Source: Pyrenopolyporus hunteri
Lineage: Eukaryota > Ascomycota > Sordariomycetes > Xylariales > Hypoxylaceae
Assembly: GCA_902806595.1 (NCBI GenBank)
Contig: CADCXC010000012.1
Span: 930,001-994,000 of the forward strand
Direction of reading: 5' to 3'
DNA: 64,000 bases
The notes beneath the pieces were generated by a model, which saw only the letters and a list, made by a program, of their open reading frames with translations, was not told where the DNA came from and did not search any database. Positions 1-11,266 of this stretch are shown in pieces; position 1 is the stretch's first letter, and each line of letters opens with the position of its first letter. The position numbers and the translations under genes were made by a program.

Positions 1-2
1 GG

Positions 3-185
3 AGCAGTAGGTCGCGTAGTAGCTCGAAGCGGTCAACCCCTGGACCGTCTACCCACAGGGCGAAGACTACGGAACCGAGTAAGTACGTCGACTTCTCCTC
101 CCATGCACGTGGGTACCCACTGACGCTTCTTAGGCCCTTTGGGTATACCTCAGAGCAGTGGCCGCGACGGTCTGCACCTAGTTAA
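3..185 (+). CDS. Possible 3' end of a gene entering from the left edge (partial, uncertain)
   Basis: One frame is open from the left edge to a TAA at 183-185, about 60 codons. It begins with a Ser/Arg-rich stretch and continues into a more ordered mix of aromatic and aliphatic residues. No start codon or splice site can be judged because the upstream part lies outside the window, and I recognise no family. It could equally be a chance open stretch, so this is a weak call. Confidence 0.25.
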   Translation, partial: SSRSRSSSKRSTPGPSTHRAKTTEPSKYVDFSSHARGYPLTLLRPFGYTSEQWPRRSAPS

Positions 186-1011
186 GGATCGTCAACAACG
201 CCAACAGCAGCAGCAGCAGCAACGCCGCAGCGAGCCGCGTATCGCGCTTATCGATGGACATATCTTGAAGATAAAATTCAGAGCTGTAGAGCTAGCTCGC
301 AGGAAGAAGTGATTGCGATTTATACCTCACCTCCTTACCAGCTCGCTTGCTTGCTAAGCAACTTGATTATTTACGAATTGATGTTTACGAATGAGTTATA
401 CCCACCCACGCCAAGATGTTCAGGGGTAAGAGGCTTGCATACCTGGGGCACTTGCATGATAGCATTCTGACAACCGCATCGCCGCATCTGTTACACGGCT
501 GGGAAAGGCATAGATGATACGGATCGCATCAGGAAGGCGACTTTGTTCATAAGGGATTGGTCTCAAACCTCCGTCGATATCATCATCCTACCAGTTGATA
601 GGCCTGGTAGGCAAGCGATATGGATCGATGGTCCGTATATACTACGGCCAACATGCATATAGTTATCGACGCGCCTCAAAACGCGCCCCAAATAGGAACC
701 TTGATCTAATCTCTTGCTCTCCCTGCCGCTGCTTTCTGCGAAGTGGACTATCATATATACTTAACATCTTAACAATATTGCCATCTGCATATCAGCACAT
801 CTAGACCAATTTCTAAACACTCCAGGTCCTATACCGTTTAAGATCTAACTCCGGATCCGATTAATTCGAAAATAGTAGATGACCGGAGAAGTAGTAGATA
901 GATAGGACAGATCAAGAACAGCTCAATGGCCGGTTTCGCCCACTCGATTTTCAGCTAATCCACGCCGTCTTCTGAATAAACCATCATCGCCTTTCCTCGC
1001 CCGCTTCTCCT
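186..1011. other. Intergenic, no gene seen
   Basis: This holds a short CAG trinucleotide run around 205-221 and otherwise unremarkable sequence with stops in all frames. The last part should carry the 3' UTR of the minus-strand acyl-CoA synthetase that ends at 1012. Confidence 0.5.
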
Positions 1012-3334
1012 TCACAGCTTGGCATTCCCTCCCTTCAGCGCGTCCCAATCGCGCTGGGTAAACGGGACGTAGGCGGAGCCCCCCTTCGCATGGTCGGGAA
1101 CCCAGAAGACCGGGTCGGGGGCGGTCTGGGCAGGGTCGACGCCGGCGCGCTTGAGGGGCACCTTGTCCTGCTTGTTGTTGTGGGTGGCGGAACGCGCGGA
1201 GATGCGGCGCACGAAGATGGGCACGGCGTACTTGGGGAGGTGGGCTTGGGCGTGCCTGTTTTTAAGCAGAGGGGGGCTTGGTTAGCGGGTGGGCTGATAA
1301 GGGAACGGGGTGGCGCTTTTCTTTGGCCTTTCTTAATGGTGGGAAGTATAATACTGTGTGGGATTGGTGGCGTTTCTTCTGTCTCACTTGATCGGAGAAA
1401 GACGAAGGGGGCGTGTGCGAGGAGAGAGGGGATTGCCATTACCCATCGTTATTTATAAGGATTTTATAGAAAAGAGGCTTTGTATTAAGGGGTGAAAGCC
1501 TAGGAAAGGTCCGACTTACTTCAATAGAGCGTTATAATCAAATGACTTGATGGCCGGGTCGATATAGATAGCCGCCATGCCGGCTTTGCCGTCGTGGTTC
1601 GGTAGCGACACGCCGTACACAGTCGCCTCGCTCACTCCCGGGAACCGGCCCAGCACCTCGGACACCTCGGCGGTAGACACGTTCTCGCCCTTCCAGCGGA
1701 ACGTGTCGCCCAGCCGATCTAGGAAAAACCAGCGGCCGTCGTCGTCCCGTCGCAGCGCGTCGCCGGTGCGGTAATATAGGTCGCCTTTGCGGAACACGTC
1801 GCGGACGTACTTCTTCGCCGTCGCCTCCTCGTTGCGGTAGTACCCCGGGAAGGCCGGGGTGATGGTGGGGGGCTGGGCGACGAGGATCTCGCCGCCGACG
1901 GAGTACGGGACGCGGCGGGCGAAGCCGGTCCTGGGGTCGCGCGCGATGTCGCCGGTGTCGACGTCGATCTCGACGGGCACGAAGACGTTGCGGAAGCGCC
2001 AGCGCTGCAGCAGGCCGTGGTGGCCGACGGCGTGGGCGCGGAAGTCGCCGCGCGCCGGGTTGTCCAGCGGCATGATGCCCTCGGTCGAGTTGAAGAACTC
2101 GAAGATGGTCTCGATCCCGAACCGGTCCCGGAACGGCTTCCACACGTCCGGCCGCAGCCCGTTGCCGTAGATCGAGTGCACGCCGTGGTCCTTGTCGCGC
2201 GGCGACGGCGGCGCCGCGAGCAGGTACCGCAGCGTCTCGCCGACGTAGACGAACCACGTGGCGCGGCACTCGCGGATGTCGTCCCAGAAAGCCGAGACGC
2301 TGAACTTGGGCGCTATGCAGAGGGTCTGGCCCGTCAGTAGCTGCGTCATACCGCTGATGCCTCCCGTGCCGTGGTACAGCGGCATGCAGTCGTAGTACCG
2401 CTGGTTCTCGCCCTTGACGTACGAGAACCCGCAGTCCTTGCTGACGCCGTACCCGAAACTAGCCGCCGCGGGGATGGCGCAAGCTTTGGGTAGACCGGTC
2501 GTGCCGCTGGTATAGAAGAGGCCGAAAGGCGAGTCGGGCCGGACGTTCTCGCGTAGCGAATCTGGAGGTCGCTCGCCCTTGGTCGCGTTGATATCGGATC
2601 TCACGTCGGCTAACTTGACAATTCGTACCCCCTGCGCGGCGAGCTCATCCTTGACGGCGTCGAGGCGCTCCAACAGTTGCGGCGCGCCGTCAGCTAGGAC
2701 AAGCTTGGCCTCGGAGATACCCAGACAGTGTAGCAAGGCCTGTTTAGTGAGGTTGTGGTTGATGAGGGCCGGGGCCGCGCCGATGGCTAGCAAGCCCATC
2801 CACGCGAAGACGAAGTCCACGCTGTTGGCCATGAATAAGGCGACGAGGTCGCCGGGCTTGACGCCGCCATCGTGCAGGAACCACTGGGCGTACTGGTTCA
2901 CGCGGTAGTAGGTCTCGGCGTACGTATAAGAGCCATTGCGGGACCAGATGCACTCCAGGCCGGGCTTGGTCTGGGCGTGCTTCTCGAAGAAGTAATAGGG
3001 CGAGAGGCGCTTATCTTTGACTGTTGGTGGTTGGAGGGTTATGTGAGCTATGTATACATACAAATAGTAAGATTTGGGGGAGTTGGCTCACTTGCTTGCT
3101 GGAGAAGCTTCGCGCCCTTCTTTTTTGAGCGGATGGCCTGCCAATCCTCTCGCAGGTGGTATTTACCGTCGAGGTACGTGAGGCCGGCTGCCGTGGCAGC
3201 TATCGATGCTGCTGTTTTGCTGATAAGTCAGCCATCTTAGTATTATTATTTTATTTTATTTTTATGTTTATCTTCCTCTTCTCTCGTAGGCATAACGTAG
3301 GAAGCGGATGCAATGCCTTACCAATCGTCGCCAT
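1012..3334 (-). CDS. FAT1: Very-long-chain acyl-CoA synthetase / fatty acid transport protein, Fat1 type
   Basis: Spliced model, minus strand: 3334-3322, 3211-3092, 3020-1520, 1255-1012, giving 625 aa, the usual size for fungal Fat1. It activates long and very-long-chain fatty acids to CoA esters by ATP-to-AMP chemistry at ER, peroxisome or lipid-body membranes. Visible motifs are the AMP-binding loop YTSGTTGLPK and the FATP signature DRLGDTFRWKGENVS. The C-terminus carries THNNKQDKVPL followed by YVPF, typical of the family. Exon 1 is only 13 bp (Met-Ala-Thr-Ile plus one base). The first three junctions have GT-AG ends in phase, and the 264-bp last intron begins GTAAGT and joins LLK to HAQAHLPKYAVP. 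The N-terminus has an Ala-rich hydrophobic patch that could be a membrane anchor. Function is by family; the start depends on the tiny first exon and is the least certain part. Confidence 0.93.
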
Positions 3335-5065
3335 CCCTCCTCTTGGGAAGAGCTTCCGAAATCAGGGTCTCAGCTGAACAACAGGACTGCTACTATCGCA
3401 GGAAATCCGATATGTAAGGTTGTTGTTGCATTTCAGAACTTGGATCCTTACCGCCAGATCAGCGTGATAGCTAGGATTCCAATAGGTACGTCTTTGTTAA
3501 AAAGAGACGCCACGACGCGCTAAGTGTACAGCCGAGAGGCGACCTCGGGATTTTAGCTCAATTTGCCCATCCGGGGCCATTGAGACGGCAGTTCCTGGGG
3601 GGCCAGGGGGTGTCCATACAATGGGACACCACAGCACGCAAAGGCAAGCAACGACTCCGTCTCTTGTGCAATACATACAGGGGACGCTGGGGCGAGCAGG
3701 GGATAGCACGTTACCCCTTGGACAGATCAATGTGGGGAGCTAGACCTTTCCTTCATGCTTCTTACGCCTCCTCTCATGAGGTTAGCGTAATTGGGGGTCT
3801 ATCAGCGCTGTTGGTAGTAAGATTATTCCTTACGCCCATATCGAACATAACATATTAACACAACGTAGAACATGCATTCCCATTCTCGTCCCGCATACCC
3901 CTTGACCTACTAGTTCCCATCTTTGCAGAAAACATACTATAGAGGAAAAGAAAAGAAATAACAGACGTCATAAGTAAGCCCTAGGTCGCTCTCTTGTCCC
4001 AGCCATTACGAAATCCTCTTTTCTTCCAATATCTACTTATAGGAAACGTGGGGGCGCGCTGCCTACGTATACTTATAAACTGCTCGAAGCTACATTATGA
4101 GATATTTTACCTGGTAAATTGCAGACTCTTATCCGCGCTATTGGTGGCGGATATAGCTCCTTTCTTTGGCTTACCCCGACCTTGCCCCGACCTCGCCCCG
4201 ACCTACACTATTGCCCAACGAGGCGCTCTTGGCCAGCCACCTATTAGCCGCTGGGGGGATCCGCCCCGCACATCCCGGGTCCGCCGCTCGGCAGTATAGA
4301 GAGTAAAGAATGTAGGTAGTCGGGACCTTCAACCAGCATCGTTTATTTAAAACTGGGCCGGTCGTAGTTACGTAGGTAGTTAATAAGCCAAAAGATTAGA
4401 GCCTAATAGTAGTGCGAGTTAATAACATAGTTAATTATGTCTAATAATAAGAGTAGCTACCTAATTTAATGCGGCGGGAGACAACGTCAGAGCCGATTGA
4501 AGTTTTGGATTGAAGAGAGGCACGCAAACTAGAATATTCGTTCGTCGAGTACCTACTAAGTGACAGCACTAACTATAGCGCAGAATATAGAGTATTGGCG
4601 TGGCCAAGCTTCACACTTATTGAAATCATATGCGAGCCCTATGAATACGAATAATCGCGATATAAGAACGAATGTCTACCTGGAAGATATTTAGGGGACT
4701 TCGTAGGTTAGGGTCGATCACCCAGCCAAGTCTTTACTTGACCTTAGGACGCTAAGCGGATATGGCTTCCAGGTATTCAACCAATTGCCACGAACCCCGA
4801 AACGAATGGGCTCCTTCGGAGTTTTCTGCGATGAGAGGAAGTAAGATAGCAAAGAACAGATATGAACATATATAGGTACTTAGCTAGCAGGGTTGGATGC
4901 ATGTCTCATTACCTACTTATAATCTTCCCTGGTCTAACCGCGGGGGCCCGATCTATATCTATAAGTGTAGGTCGTGGGACAAAACTCTGCAACAATTTCC
5001 CAGCGAAACAGGCCATCCAAAATCGAGATTGTGGTATTAGCTTAACGCATGAGTCGACAGGTAGA
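3335..5065. other. Intergenic: promoter of the Fat1-type gene plus non-coding DNA
   Basis: No frame here looks like a protein. A short tandem run of CCCCGACCT-type units lies around 4171-4206. A 119-codon open stretch at 4862-5221 overlaps the last two exons of the thioesterase on the other strand and is probably chance. Confidence 0.5.
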
Positions 5066-6012
5066 TCATTCCTCTTCTTCTATTTCAGCACCCTCAGGTG
5101 GTACGAAGGGGGTTTCCTGCGCTTTCCAGGCTTGCGTTACGTATCTAAGGAGGTTAGCATCGACCACTCCCAAGATGATGTCGATGTACACTGCGGAGTA
5201 ATGGTGACTGACTTTGTATGACTCCCTCGTGCCGCAAGCTCGCCTTTGGCGTTCCTAAAGGTGACGGAGGTGTAGGCTAACGTCTTACCCACTGCATCTA
5301 ATGAGCGTCCCACCTTTATCTCGACACATGAGGGGGTGGCTCACTCTTGTCACAAATTGCGGTAGCGGTGATTCTGTCACCGACCTTACCACCTCCGCTC
5401 AGGTAGGTGACTTCAGCTGGTTAGTACCAAATTCGGCCCCAGGATATCTAAAATCTTGCCGATAGAGGAGTTATGGCTCGGTTTTTGTCTTACCGTTGAG
5501 GTCCGTTGATACGCCTGTAGCGTAGAGGCCCATCGACGCAACTGCGAGCGAACCACCCAGATCAACCATGCTAGCAATTGTGCCGCCGTGGATGATCTTT
5601 AATCGATTCTGTACGACGAGCGATGAGTAATTCGCCAATCAATGCTGAGTGGGAATTGCGCGCCTCACTGTATGGTCCTTGGTGATGTCCAGCTCGAAAT
5701 CAACCTTACCGGCCACAGCATTCGTAACCCTGAGCTAGTGATGTCAACAAAATCCGATCATTCCTATCTATCTGCGGCTGCGGGTGCTTACATTAGGCCC
5801 TAGAAGCCTATTAAGTGAAAATTAACGAGAGTCTATGACAGGTCGCTGAGAGCACTGAGCCAACCCACCTCGGCTCCAAACCAGACTCGGCCATGAAAGA
5901 TTTCAAGACCTAGAGGAGAGGGACAATTAACCTGAGTTCCAAACGGGAGGTCGTAATCTATCCATATACTGACCGACCTAACAAATCGAAGCGGCGGTAG
6001 TTTCTGCGCCAT
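5066..6012 (-). CDS. Acyl-CoA thioesterase, hotdog fold (PaaI/ACOT13-like)
   Basis: Seven-exon model: 6012-5974, 5909-5827, 5729-5669, 5608-5494, 5410-5345, 5291-5213, 5144-5066, giving 173 aa. The introns are 53-97 bp; the one at 5411-5493 has a perfect TACTAAC branch site. The core reads NRLKIIHGGTIASMVDLGGS, the HGG turn and central helix of the hotdog thioesterases, followed by GVSTDLNVTYLS, GKTLAYTSV and ARGSHTKYV, all family-typical. The tail is acidic (AEIEEEE). Such enzymes hydrolyse medium or long acyl-CoA, often in mitochondria. The five 3' junctions are firm. The first two introns (donors GTCAGT and GTTAAT) were chosen to keep phase and are less sure. The start ATG sits in a good context (CACAATGG). 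The short exons explain why no long open frame reveals the gene. It is divergent from the gene at 6595. Confidence 0.85.
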
Positions 6013-6594
6013 TGTGGAAATAGGAGGCTCTCGAAAGAAGCGATTTGTGTAAACATGTAGATGGAAAGTTGCTCGAGTTGAAGAAAATAGGAGCCTTTAA
6101 TTCGGTCGTGGCGGATATTAAGCCTCTACGCTAGACGCTAGCAATACCCGATATTCTTATCATTGACGTATATAGGTACCTAGGTACCTAGGTAGGTACT
6201 GTAGGTATTGCATTGTACTTGTAACTTACCTAGTAGGTGCCTAGGTAAGTACCTACAGGCTGGCCGAGGTACGATAACTTAGGTACCTACTATGTAATCG
6301 TTGCGCTAGGCGGGGTGTTGCCCACAGATCTCACTTAAACTCACTGAGCTCACCGAGCTCACCGAAGCTCGAACGGGGACCCGCCCCAGTCTAGCGCTGA
6401 GAGAGCGTGGGGTCCGCGCTAAACTCCGCCAAGATCCCATAGATTCCTTCTCTTCACCTTTTTCACCTTTTTTTCCCGTTCAACGCAACTTTTCCCGTAG
6501 CCGCCCACGCAGCCTCAAAACCAATCAGTTCTTTCGCGGAGAGCTGACCAAGCAGGCCTTGTCTCGCATGTAATGGAATCCCGATAGCCCAACT
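6013..6594. promoter_or_regulatory. Shared divergent upstream region with a GGTACCTA palindrome cluster
   Basis: About 580 bp separate the thioesterase (-) from the nucleolar-type gene (+), so it should hold both promoters. Positions about 6172-6290 carry repeated TAGGTACCTAGG-type units. Position 6340-6368 has a run of CTCACTGAGCTCACCGAGCTC-like direct repeats. CT-rich sequence (6440-6480) lies shortly before the plus-strand ATG, common upstream of fungal starts. No TATA box is evident. Confidence 0.5.
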
Positions 6595-8262
6595 ATGGCT
6601 GCAGTCCTCAATCCTTCCGACTCCCATACTACTTCGACAATCGGTGCCGTCCCGTATACCCGACTCCATATCACGCCTTTGGACGAATCACTGCTGAGCA
6701 TCGTCGTCCCCTCTTCTGTCCTACCTCGGGCGCGTAATATTTCCTATCATAACATTCAAACATTTCCCGAGAGACGGTACGGTTTCATCGATCTACCAAC
6801 TGCCGATGCGGACAAGCTTAAGAGAAAACTCAACGGAGCTGTCTTGAAAGGAACTAAGATGCGCGTCGAGAAAGCTAAGCCCGAGTCCATCCCCAAGCCT
6901 ACGGGTGATGTCGACGGGATTGAGGCGAAAAAGGAGAAGAAGATATCCAAAAAGAGGAAGCGTGAGATCGACGTTACCCTAGGCGTCGAGCTAGAGGGCC
7001 GGAAAGTCAAGCGCGGATGGACGACCACGGAGCGGGAGATGATTGAAGAGAAGCGGAAGAAGTCCAAGAAGGATAAAAAGTCCAAGGAGGACAGGGACGG
7101 GAAGAAGAAGAAAAAGAGGGAGGTCAAGTCAAAGTATACTGATGGGCCGGAATGCCTATTTAAGACCAAACTCCCGGATGCTGGTTCATCGTCTAAAGAG
7201 ATCCAGGGCGCTACGGAACACAAGAAGAAGAAGCGGAAGAGCAGTCGCGAAGTGGTTGTGCACGAATTTGAGAAGACTATCAAGCATCCATCTTTCCTTA
7301 AAAGCACGACCCAGACATTGAGCCGGGGAGCTGTGAAATTTGAGGATGGCGTTGGCTGGGTAGACGAGAATGGAACTGTTGTCGAGCCAGTGGTGACTAA
7401 GAAGCCGAGCGGAGGTACTACGAAATCAGCAGCGGAGCCGAAACCGTCCGAGCACGTTCCTTCAGCGGAAGAGGATGACACAACGAGTAGTAGTGGTTCC
7501 TCGTCAGGCGATTCCGAAGACGAAGAGGACTCTGGCCAGGATGCGGGCCGCTCGGATGAGTCTGAGGACGAAGAAAAAGCTGAGACGAAGCCGCCGCCTC
7601 AGAAGCTCACGCTAGACACGCAAAGCTTAACCAGCCCTGTGTCAATCCTAAAAACCGAGTCCGCCAGACCGAAATCGTCAAGCTCTGTTACGAGTCTTAC
7701 TATTAAGATACCACCTGTGACGCCAGCTGCGGCAAAAGTACACCCCCTCGAGGCATTATACAAGAAGCCGAAGGGAGACGCGGCCGCTCCGGGCGGAGCT
7801 TCTAACGAAGCTCAACCGTTCAGTTTCTTTGACGGCGACAACGACGACGACATTGAGGAAGATGGAGCCGTCCCCGCTCCAAGTCAGCCTCCAATGACGC
7901 CATTTACGAAACAAGATTATGAATTTAGAAACTTACGGAGCGCCGCGCCCACCCCAGACACAGCGCATCCCAACCGGACGTTCAACCTATGGCCTAGACA
8001 GGGTTCGGTGGATGACATAGCCGAAGATAACGAGGACGGGGATGAGGAAGAGCACGGAGATAACGAAGACACGGCTATGGCTGGTGTTGGCAACGAATCC
8101 GGCGCCGCCAATGGGGATGAACAGGCGCCGGTCAGCGATTTCCAACGGCAATTTTGGGAGAGTCGGGGAGACCTGAACCGTTCATGGAGGAAGAGAAGAA
8201 AGGCTGCTTCGAAGGGGAAGCGGTATAGGGAAAACCGTGCTCGGGCAGAGCGGGCGATCTAG
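6595..8262 (+). CDS. Lysine-rich nucleolar-type protein with degenerate RRM-like N-terminus
   Basis: Intronless, 555 aa. Residues about 20-100 read like a divergent RRM: LHITPLDESLL at the first strand, YGFIDLPTADAD, then KLNGAVLKGTKMRVE at the end. After this come long Lys/Arg-Glu tracts (about 100-225), an acidic Ser/Asp/Glu block (about 295-330), a Pro/Ala-rich part, a second acidic block (about 475-500), and a basic end with QFWESRGDLNRSWRKRRK. This layout resembles fungal proteins annotated as SRP40-like or Nop-type ribosome-assembly factors. A nucleolar role in pre-rRNA processing is inferred from that likeness and composition. The start is the first ATG after a stop-rich CT-rich leader. 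Confidence 0.8.
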   Translation: MAAVLNPSDSHTTSTIGAVPYTRLHITPLDESLLSIVVPSSVLPRARNISYHNIQTFPERRYGFIDLPTADADKLKRKLNGAVLKGTKMRVEKAKPESIPKPTGDVDGIEAKKEKKISKKRKREIDVTLGVELEGRKVKRGWTTTEREMIEEKRKKSKKDKKSKEDRDGKKKKKREVKSKYTDGPECLFKTKLPDAGSSSKEIQGATEHKKKKRKSSREVVVHEFEKTIKHPSFLKSTTQTLSRGAVKFEDGVGWVDENGTVVEPVVTKKPSGGTTKSAAEPKPSEHVPSAEEDDTTSSSGSSSGDSEDEEDSGQDAGRSDESEDEEKAETKPPPQKLTLDTQSLTSPVSILKTESARPKSSSSVTSLTIKIPPVTPAAAKVHPLEALYKKPKGDAAAPGGASNEAQPFSFFDGDNDDDIEEDGAVPAPSQPPMTPFTKQDYEFRNLRSAAPTPDTAHPNRTFNLWPRQGSVDDIAEDNEDGDEEEHGDNEDTAMAGVGNESGAANGDEQAPVSDFQRQFWESRGDLNRSWRKRRKAASKGKRYRENRARAERAI

Positions 8263-9454
8263 TATGGCACTCCTAGTAATACAGTCAGTGAGTTTGTCGT
8301 GTTCGTATAAGCTTGGGCCATAACCCTTATTCAAGTGCTGTATGATGTGACTTTCTACGAGGTGTGAGTCTTCAGTCAAACGGGCAAACGGGGTTCCTAG
8401 GCAACGTCCAACGCGGGGTGGCCACCACCACACCACATAACCCTATTTTTTTTTTTTAAAAAAAAAAAAAAATACGAATTCTGTCATTACCTCTCGCTGC
8501 CTCTTCTTCTCTTTTCTTTTTTCTTTTCAAATTTTTTTTCCCGACAACCTTGTGTCCTACCTTTGGAACCTATATGCTGCAAAAGCTTTGCCAACGTGCG
8601 GCACAGCTACAGCTACAACTACAACTCCCACTACGACTACCTTTACAATTCTCTCTACAACTCCCCTACAACTAGGTACCTATCTCTGCAACTTCCAATA
8701 CCACCACTACCGCTACCACTACTGCAACTCCCCTGCAACTACCACTACAATTACTGCTATAACTTCAATTACAACTTCAACTACCCACCACTACAACTAC
8801 ACCTACAGCCTACTATTATATATATGTTGAATCAAAACCTAAATCGTCGTTTTTGTCTCTTCTTTTACGCGTTTTCTTCTTTTACCCTACGTCTTCATCA
8901 CGGCCAACACGCTTGGGCCCATGGATTTGGCGTTCGTCGCGACTGTTCGTTCGTCGCGTACGTGACAACGGCACAAGGTAACTTGGTTGCCTAGAACCCC
9001 GCCATGCTGCAAAGCAGAAAAATAGGTACCTATTGCCGCCGTATCAACAGCGCGCGCTTGGGTATCCTAGCAAAATTCGAAAATTAAAATTCATCCTCCC
9101 CCTCAACTCATTCGTCCCTTCCTGCAAATGGAAGCCGAAATAGCAACAGCATGTCAATGTACTATGACGCTTCTGGGCATCAAATTTGCATCATTCTAAC
9201 GCCGCACATCGCTGGTGCAGCCAAATAATAAAAAAAAAAAAAAAAAAAAAAACATAAGAAGAAAACAAAATGGAAGATGGGGATACTTCATCCTCCCTCA
9301 TCTATCCGGCAACCACGCTGGTGCCTCGCCCCTGCCCTCTCATCCTCCCAATCACATCCTCCTCCTCCTGCTCATCGCTCATCGCTCACCGCACATCTTC
9401 CCCCCCCTCATCACCTCCCTGTCTCCCCGCCCTAAACTAAAGTGAGCCTAAAAC
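8263..9454. other. Intergenic between convergent genes, low complexity
   Basis: Contains a T12 run (8446-8457) followed directly by A16 (8458-8473), a self-complementary T/A tract. A pyrimidine- and ACTAC/ACAACT-rich low-complexity stretch lies at about 8600-8820; its two overlapping open frames (Thr- and Tyr-rich) are composition artefacts. A poly-A tract lies at about 9229-9251. Both flanking genes point inward, so 3' UTRs and terminators belong here. Confidence 0.5.
8446..8473. repeat. Poly-T/poly-A palindromic tract
   Basis: Twelve T are followed at once by sixteen A, giving a perfect inverted repeat able to fold into a hairpin in either transcript. It lies about 185 bp past the stop of the plus-strand gene. 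Confidence 0.8.
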
Positions 9455-11266
9455 TCACGGTGCCTCGCGGGCCTGACGAGGCGGGGACGCGGCCTCACTC
9501 TCGCCCTCCGGGATCGGGTTCAGCTCCTGGTACGTCGTCGTGTACGGGTACGAGAAATTCGTATCCGACAGGCGTCGGGCCAGCGTGCTTCGCGGTCCTC
9601 CGCCTAAGTTGCCAAACGACAGCGAAGCCGCCAGCGAGCTGGTCCGGCGCGGGATGACGCTGGCGCTGCTGCCAACGTCGACGTTGAGCGGGGCGTCGGT
9701 CGGCGACAGGTACATCATGTCGCGGAGGTTGCTCGAGCTGTGGGACGGCTGCATCACCCAGATGTCGCGCGGCGGGAGGCCCATGGGGCGGGAGGGTCCG
9801 GCTTCGGCTTGGTCGTCTTCGCTGTCGTAGCCGCTGAAGTCGGACGCAGATGCGAAAGACATCTGCTCGTCAGTGAGGACGGAGTCCGTTCCCTCCACGC
9901 CGCCGATGCTCCCGCTGCGCGAGGAGTCGCTCCGCTGGGCTTGGTACTCGTACAGGGACGCACTGCGGGCAACGCCGATGTCAATGTCAGAGTCGTCCTG
10001 TGCACCAACCCGAGTCAGCGTAGCTTGGTGATCCTGGGTTCCCGAAGGACCTGCTACACTGCTATCCTCGGAATGACGGCGACCGGACGCGACGTGGTGA
10101 CCGAAGAGATCCTCAAGAGAATCCACCTCGCGGCGGATTGCTCCCGGTCGCACCGCCACATCTTGTCCTGATGTGGCTCCCGCATTTCGGTACACGCCGT
10201 CTCGGCGCACAGCTAGGTGTGCCGGCGGCATCTGCTGCGGCTGCTGCGGTCCACTACTGGAATTGACGGGCATGTCCCCCAGCTCGATCCAGACGTTGTC
10301 AGCGCGGCTACCACGTCCCCCTCTCTCCCTTTCCCTATCGGCGCAGTGGTTGTAGTATCCCAGCAGCAGAACCATGATTCCGACGCTAGCACCCAGCCAG
10401 ATGTATATTGCTGTCCTCTGGCTATCGGTGCTGCCGTCCTCGCTGGCGGACTGGAGGGTAGTGATGCTGACGATGGTGCTGGTGATGCACACGCCGACGC
10501 AACCCCATATGATCAGTCGGATCGTCTTCGCAGTACAGCGCAGGGTACATGCGTCTACGACCCGGAACCAACTGTCCTTGACAAAGACACAGATCTTTGC
10601 CTTCACGGAAGGCCCTTGGTTGCTGGGGGGGAGGGGGGTGGCTGGCGGACTCGGGAAGAATGTTGCCGCCTGGGACGGGTTCACAGGGGCAAGCGGGTGC
10701 TGGTGGTGTGTCTGTGCCCTTTGGTCGGTGACTTCCTACGCGCCGGCCGGGACTTGGGGCACAGACACACCAACAGGGTTGACGGTCTGGAGCACAGGGC
10801 CACGGGAGTTGTGGGTGACATTGCTGGCAGTGCCCTGATCACGAGAGCTCTGGAGCGTCTGCAGGGTCGCAGCGCCGGCAACGCCGAGGTTACTGGAGCT
10901 AGGCTCCGACTGAAGGCCCCAGGGGGCGACGTTGTTCGCGACCGGGTACTGCAGATCCTGGGTACGGGCCCTGCGAACCGCGGTCGAGTCAGCTGCGCCC
11001 ATCTGGCTCATGGGAGTCTCCCATGGGCCCATAGATCGACCCGTGACGCCATTGGCACCTTCTGGCTCCGAGTCTTCCGAGTCACGACGGGACTGAGTTG
11101 CCCATCTTTTGCCGCGAGTCGGAGGTCGGGGGAAGGGCTCTGAGGCACGGGGAGTTGCAGAGCCCGCGGGGGTGGTGGCGCCAGAGGTCTGACCCCACTG
11201 GTCAACACGCCGCTCTTCTTGCTCAATGCCTCGCGCGGCCGAGTAGTCCCACGGGAGAGAGAACAT
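9455..11266 (-). CDS. Predicted two-pass membrane protein, function unknown
   Basis: Two long frames in the same register are separated by one TAG at 10736-10738. Removing a 57-bp phase-0 intron (10712-10768, GTGTCT...CACAG) joins them: 11266-10769 plus 10711-9455, giving 584 aa. The N-terminal ~220 residues are polar and disordered (Ser, Pro, Gln). Two hydrophobic segments follow, about residues 230-251 (LIIWGCVGVCITSTI) and 266-285 (YIWLGASVGIMVLLLGYY). A long Ser/Asp/Arg-rich tail ends the protein. The start is MFSLPWDYSAARG; just upstream a TGCTAAC branch and GCCAG acceptor suggest a 5'-UTR intron, with a matching AAG|GTATGT donor near 11552. I recognise no family. If the intron is wrong, the TAG truncates the product before both membrane segments. 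Confidence 0.65.

Noticed and set aside
4862..5221. 119-codon open frame on the plus strand
   Set aside because: Antisense to the last two exons of the minus-strand thioesterase (5066-5291); no family pattern and mixed composition.
7043..7481. Overlapping frames in and opposite the Lys-rich protein
   Set aside because: Reflect AAG/GAG repeat codons; the main frame is the only one spanning the gene.
8552..8994. Thr/Tyr-rich frames in the ACTAC/ACAACT stretch
   Set aside because: Low-complexity artefact; two frames are open at once from the same simple repeat.
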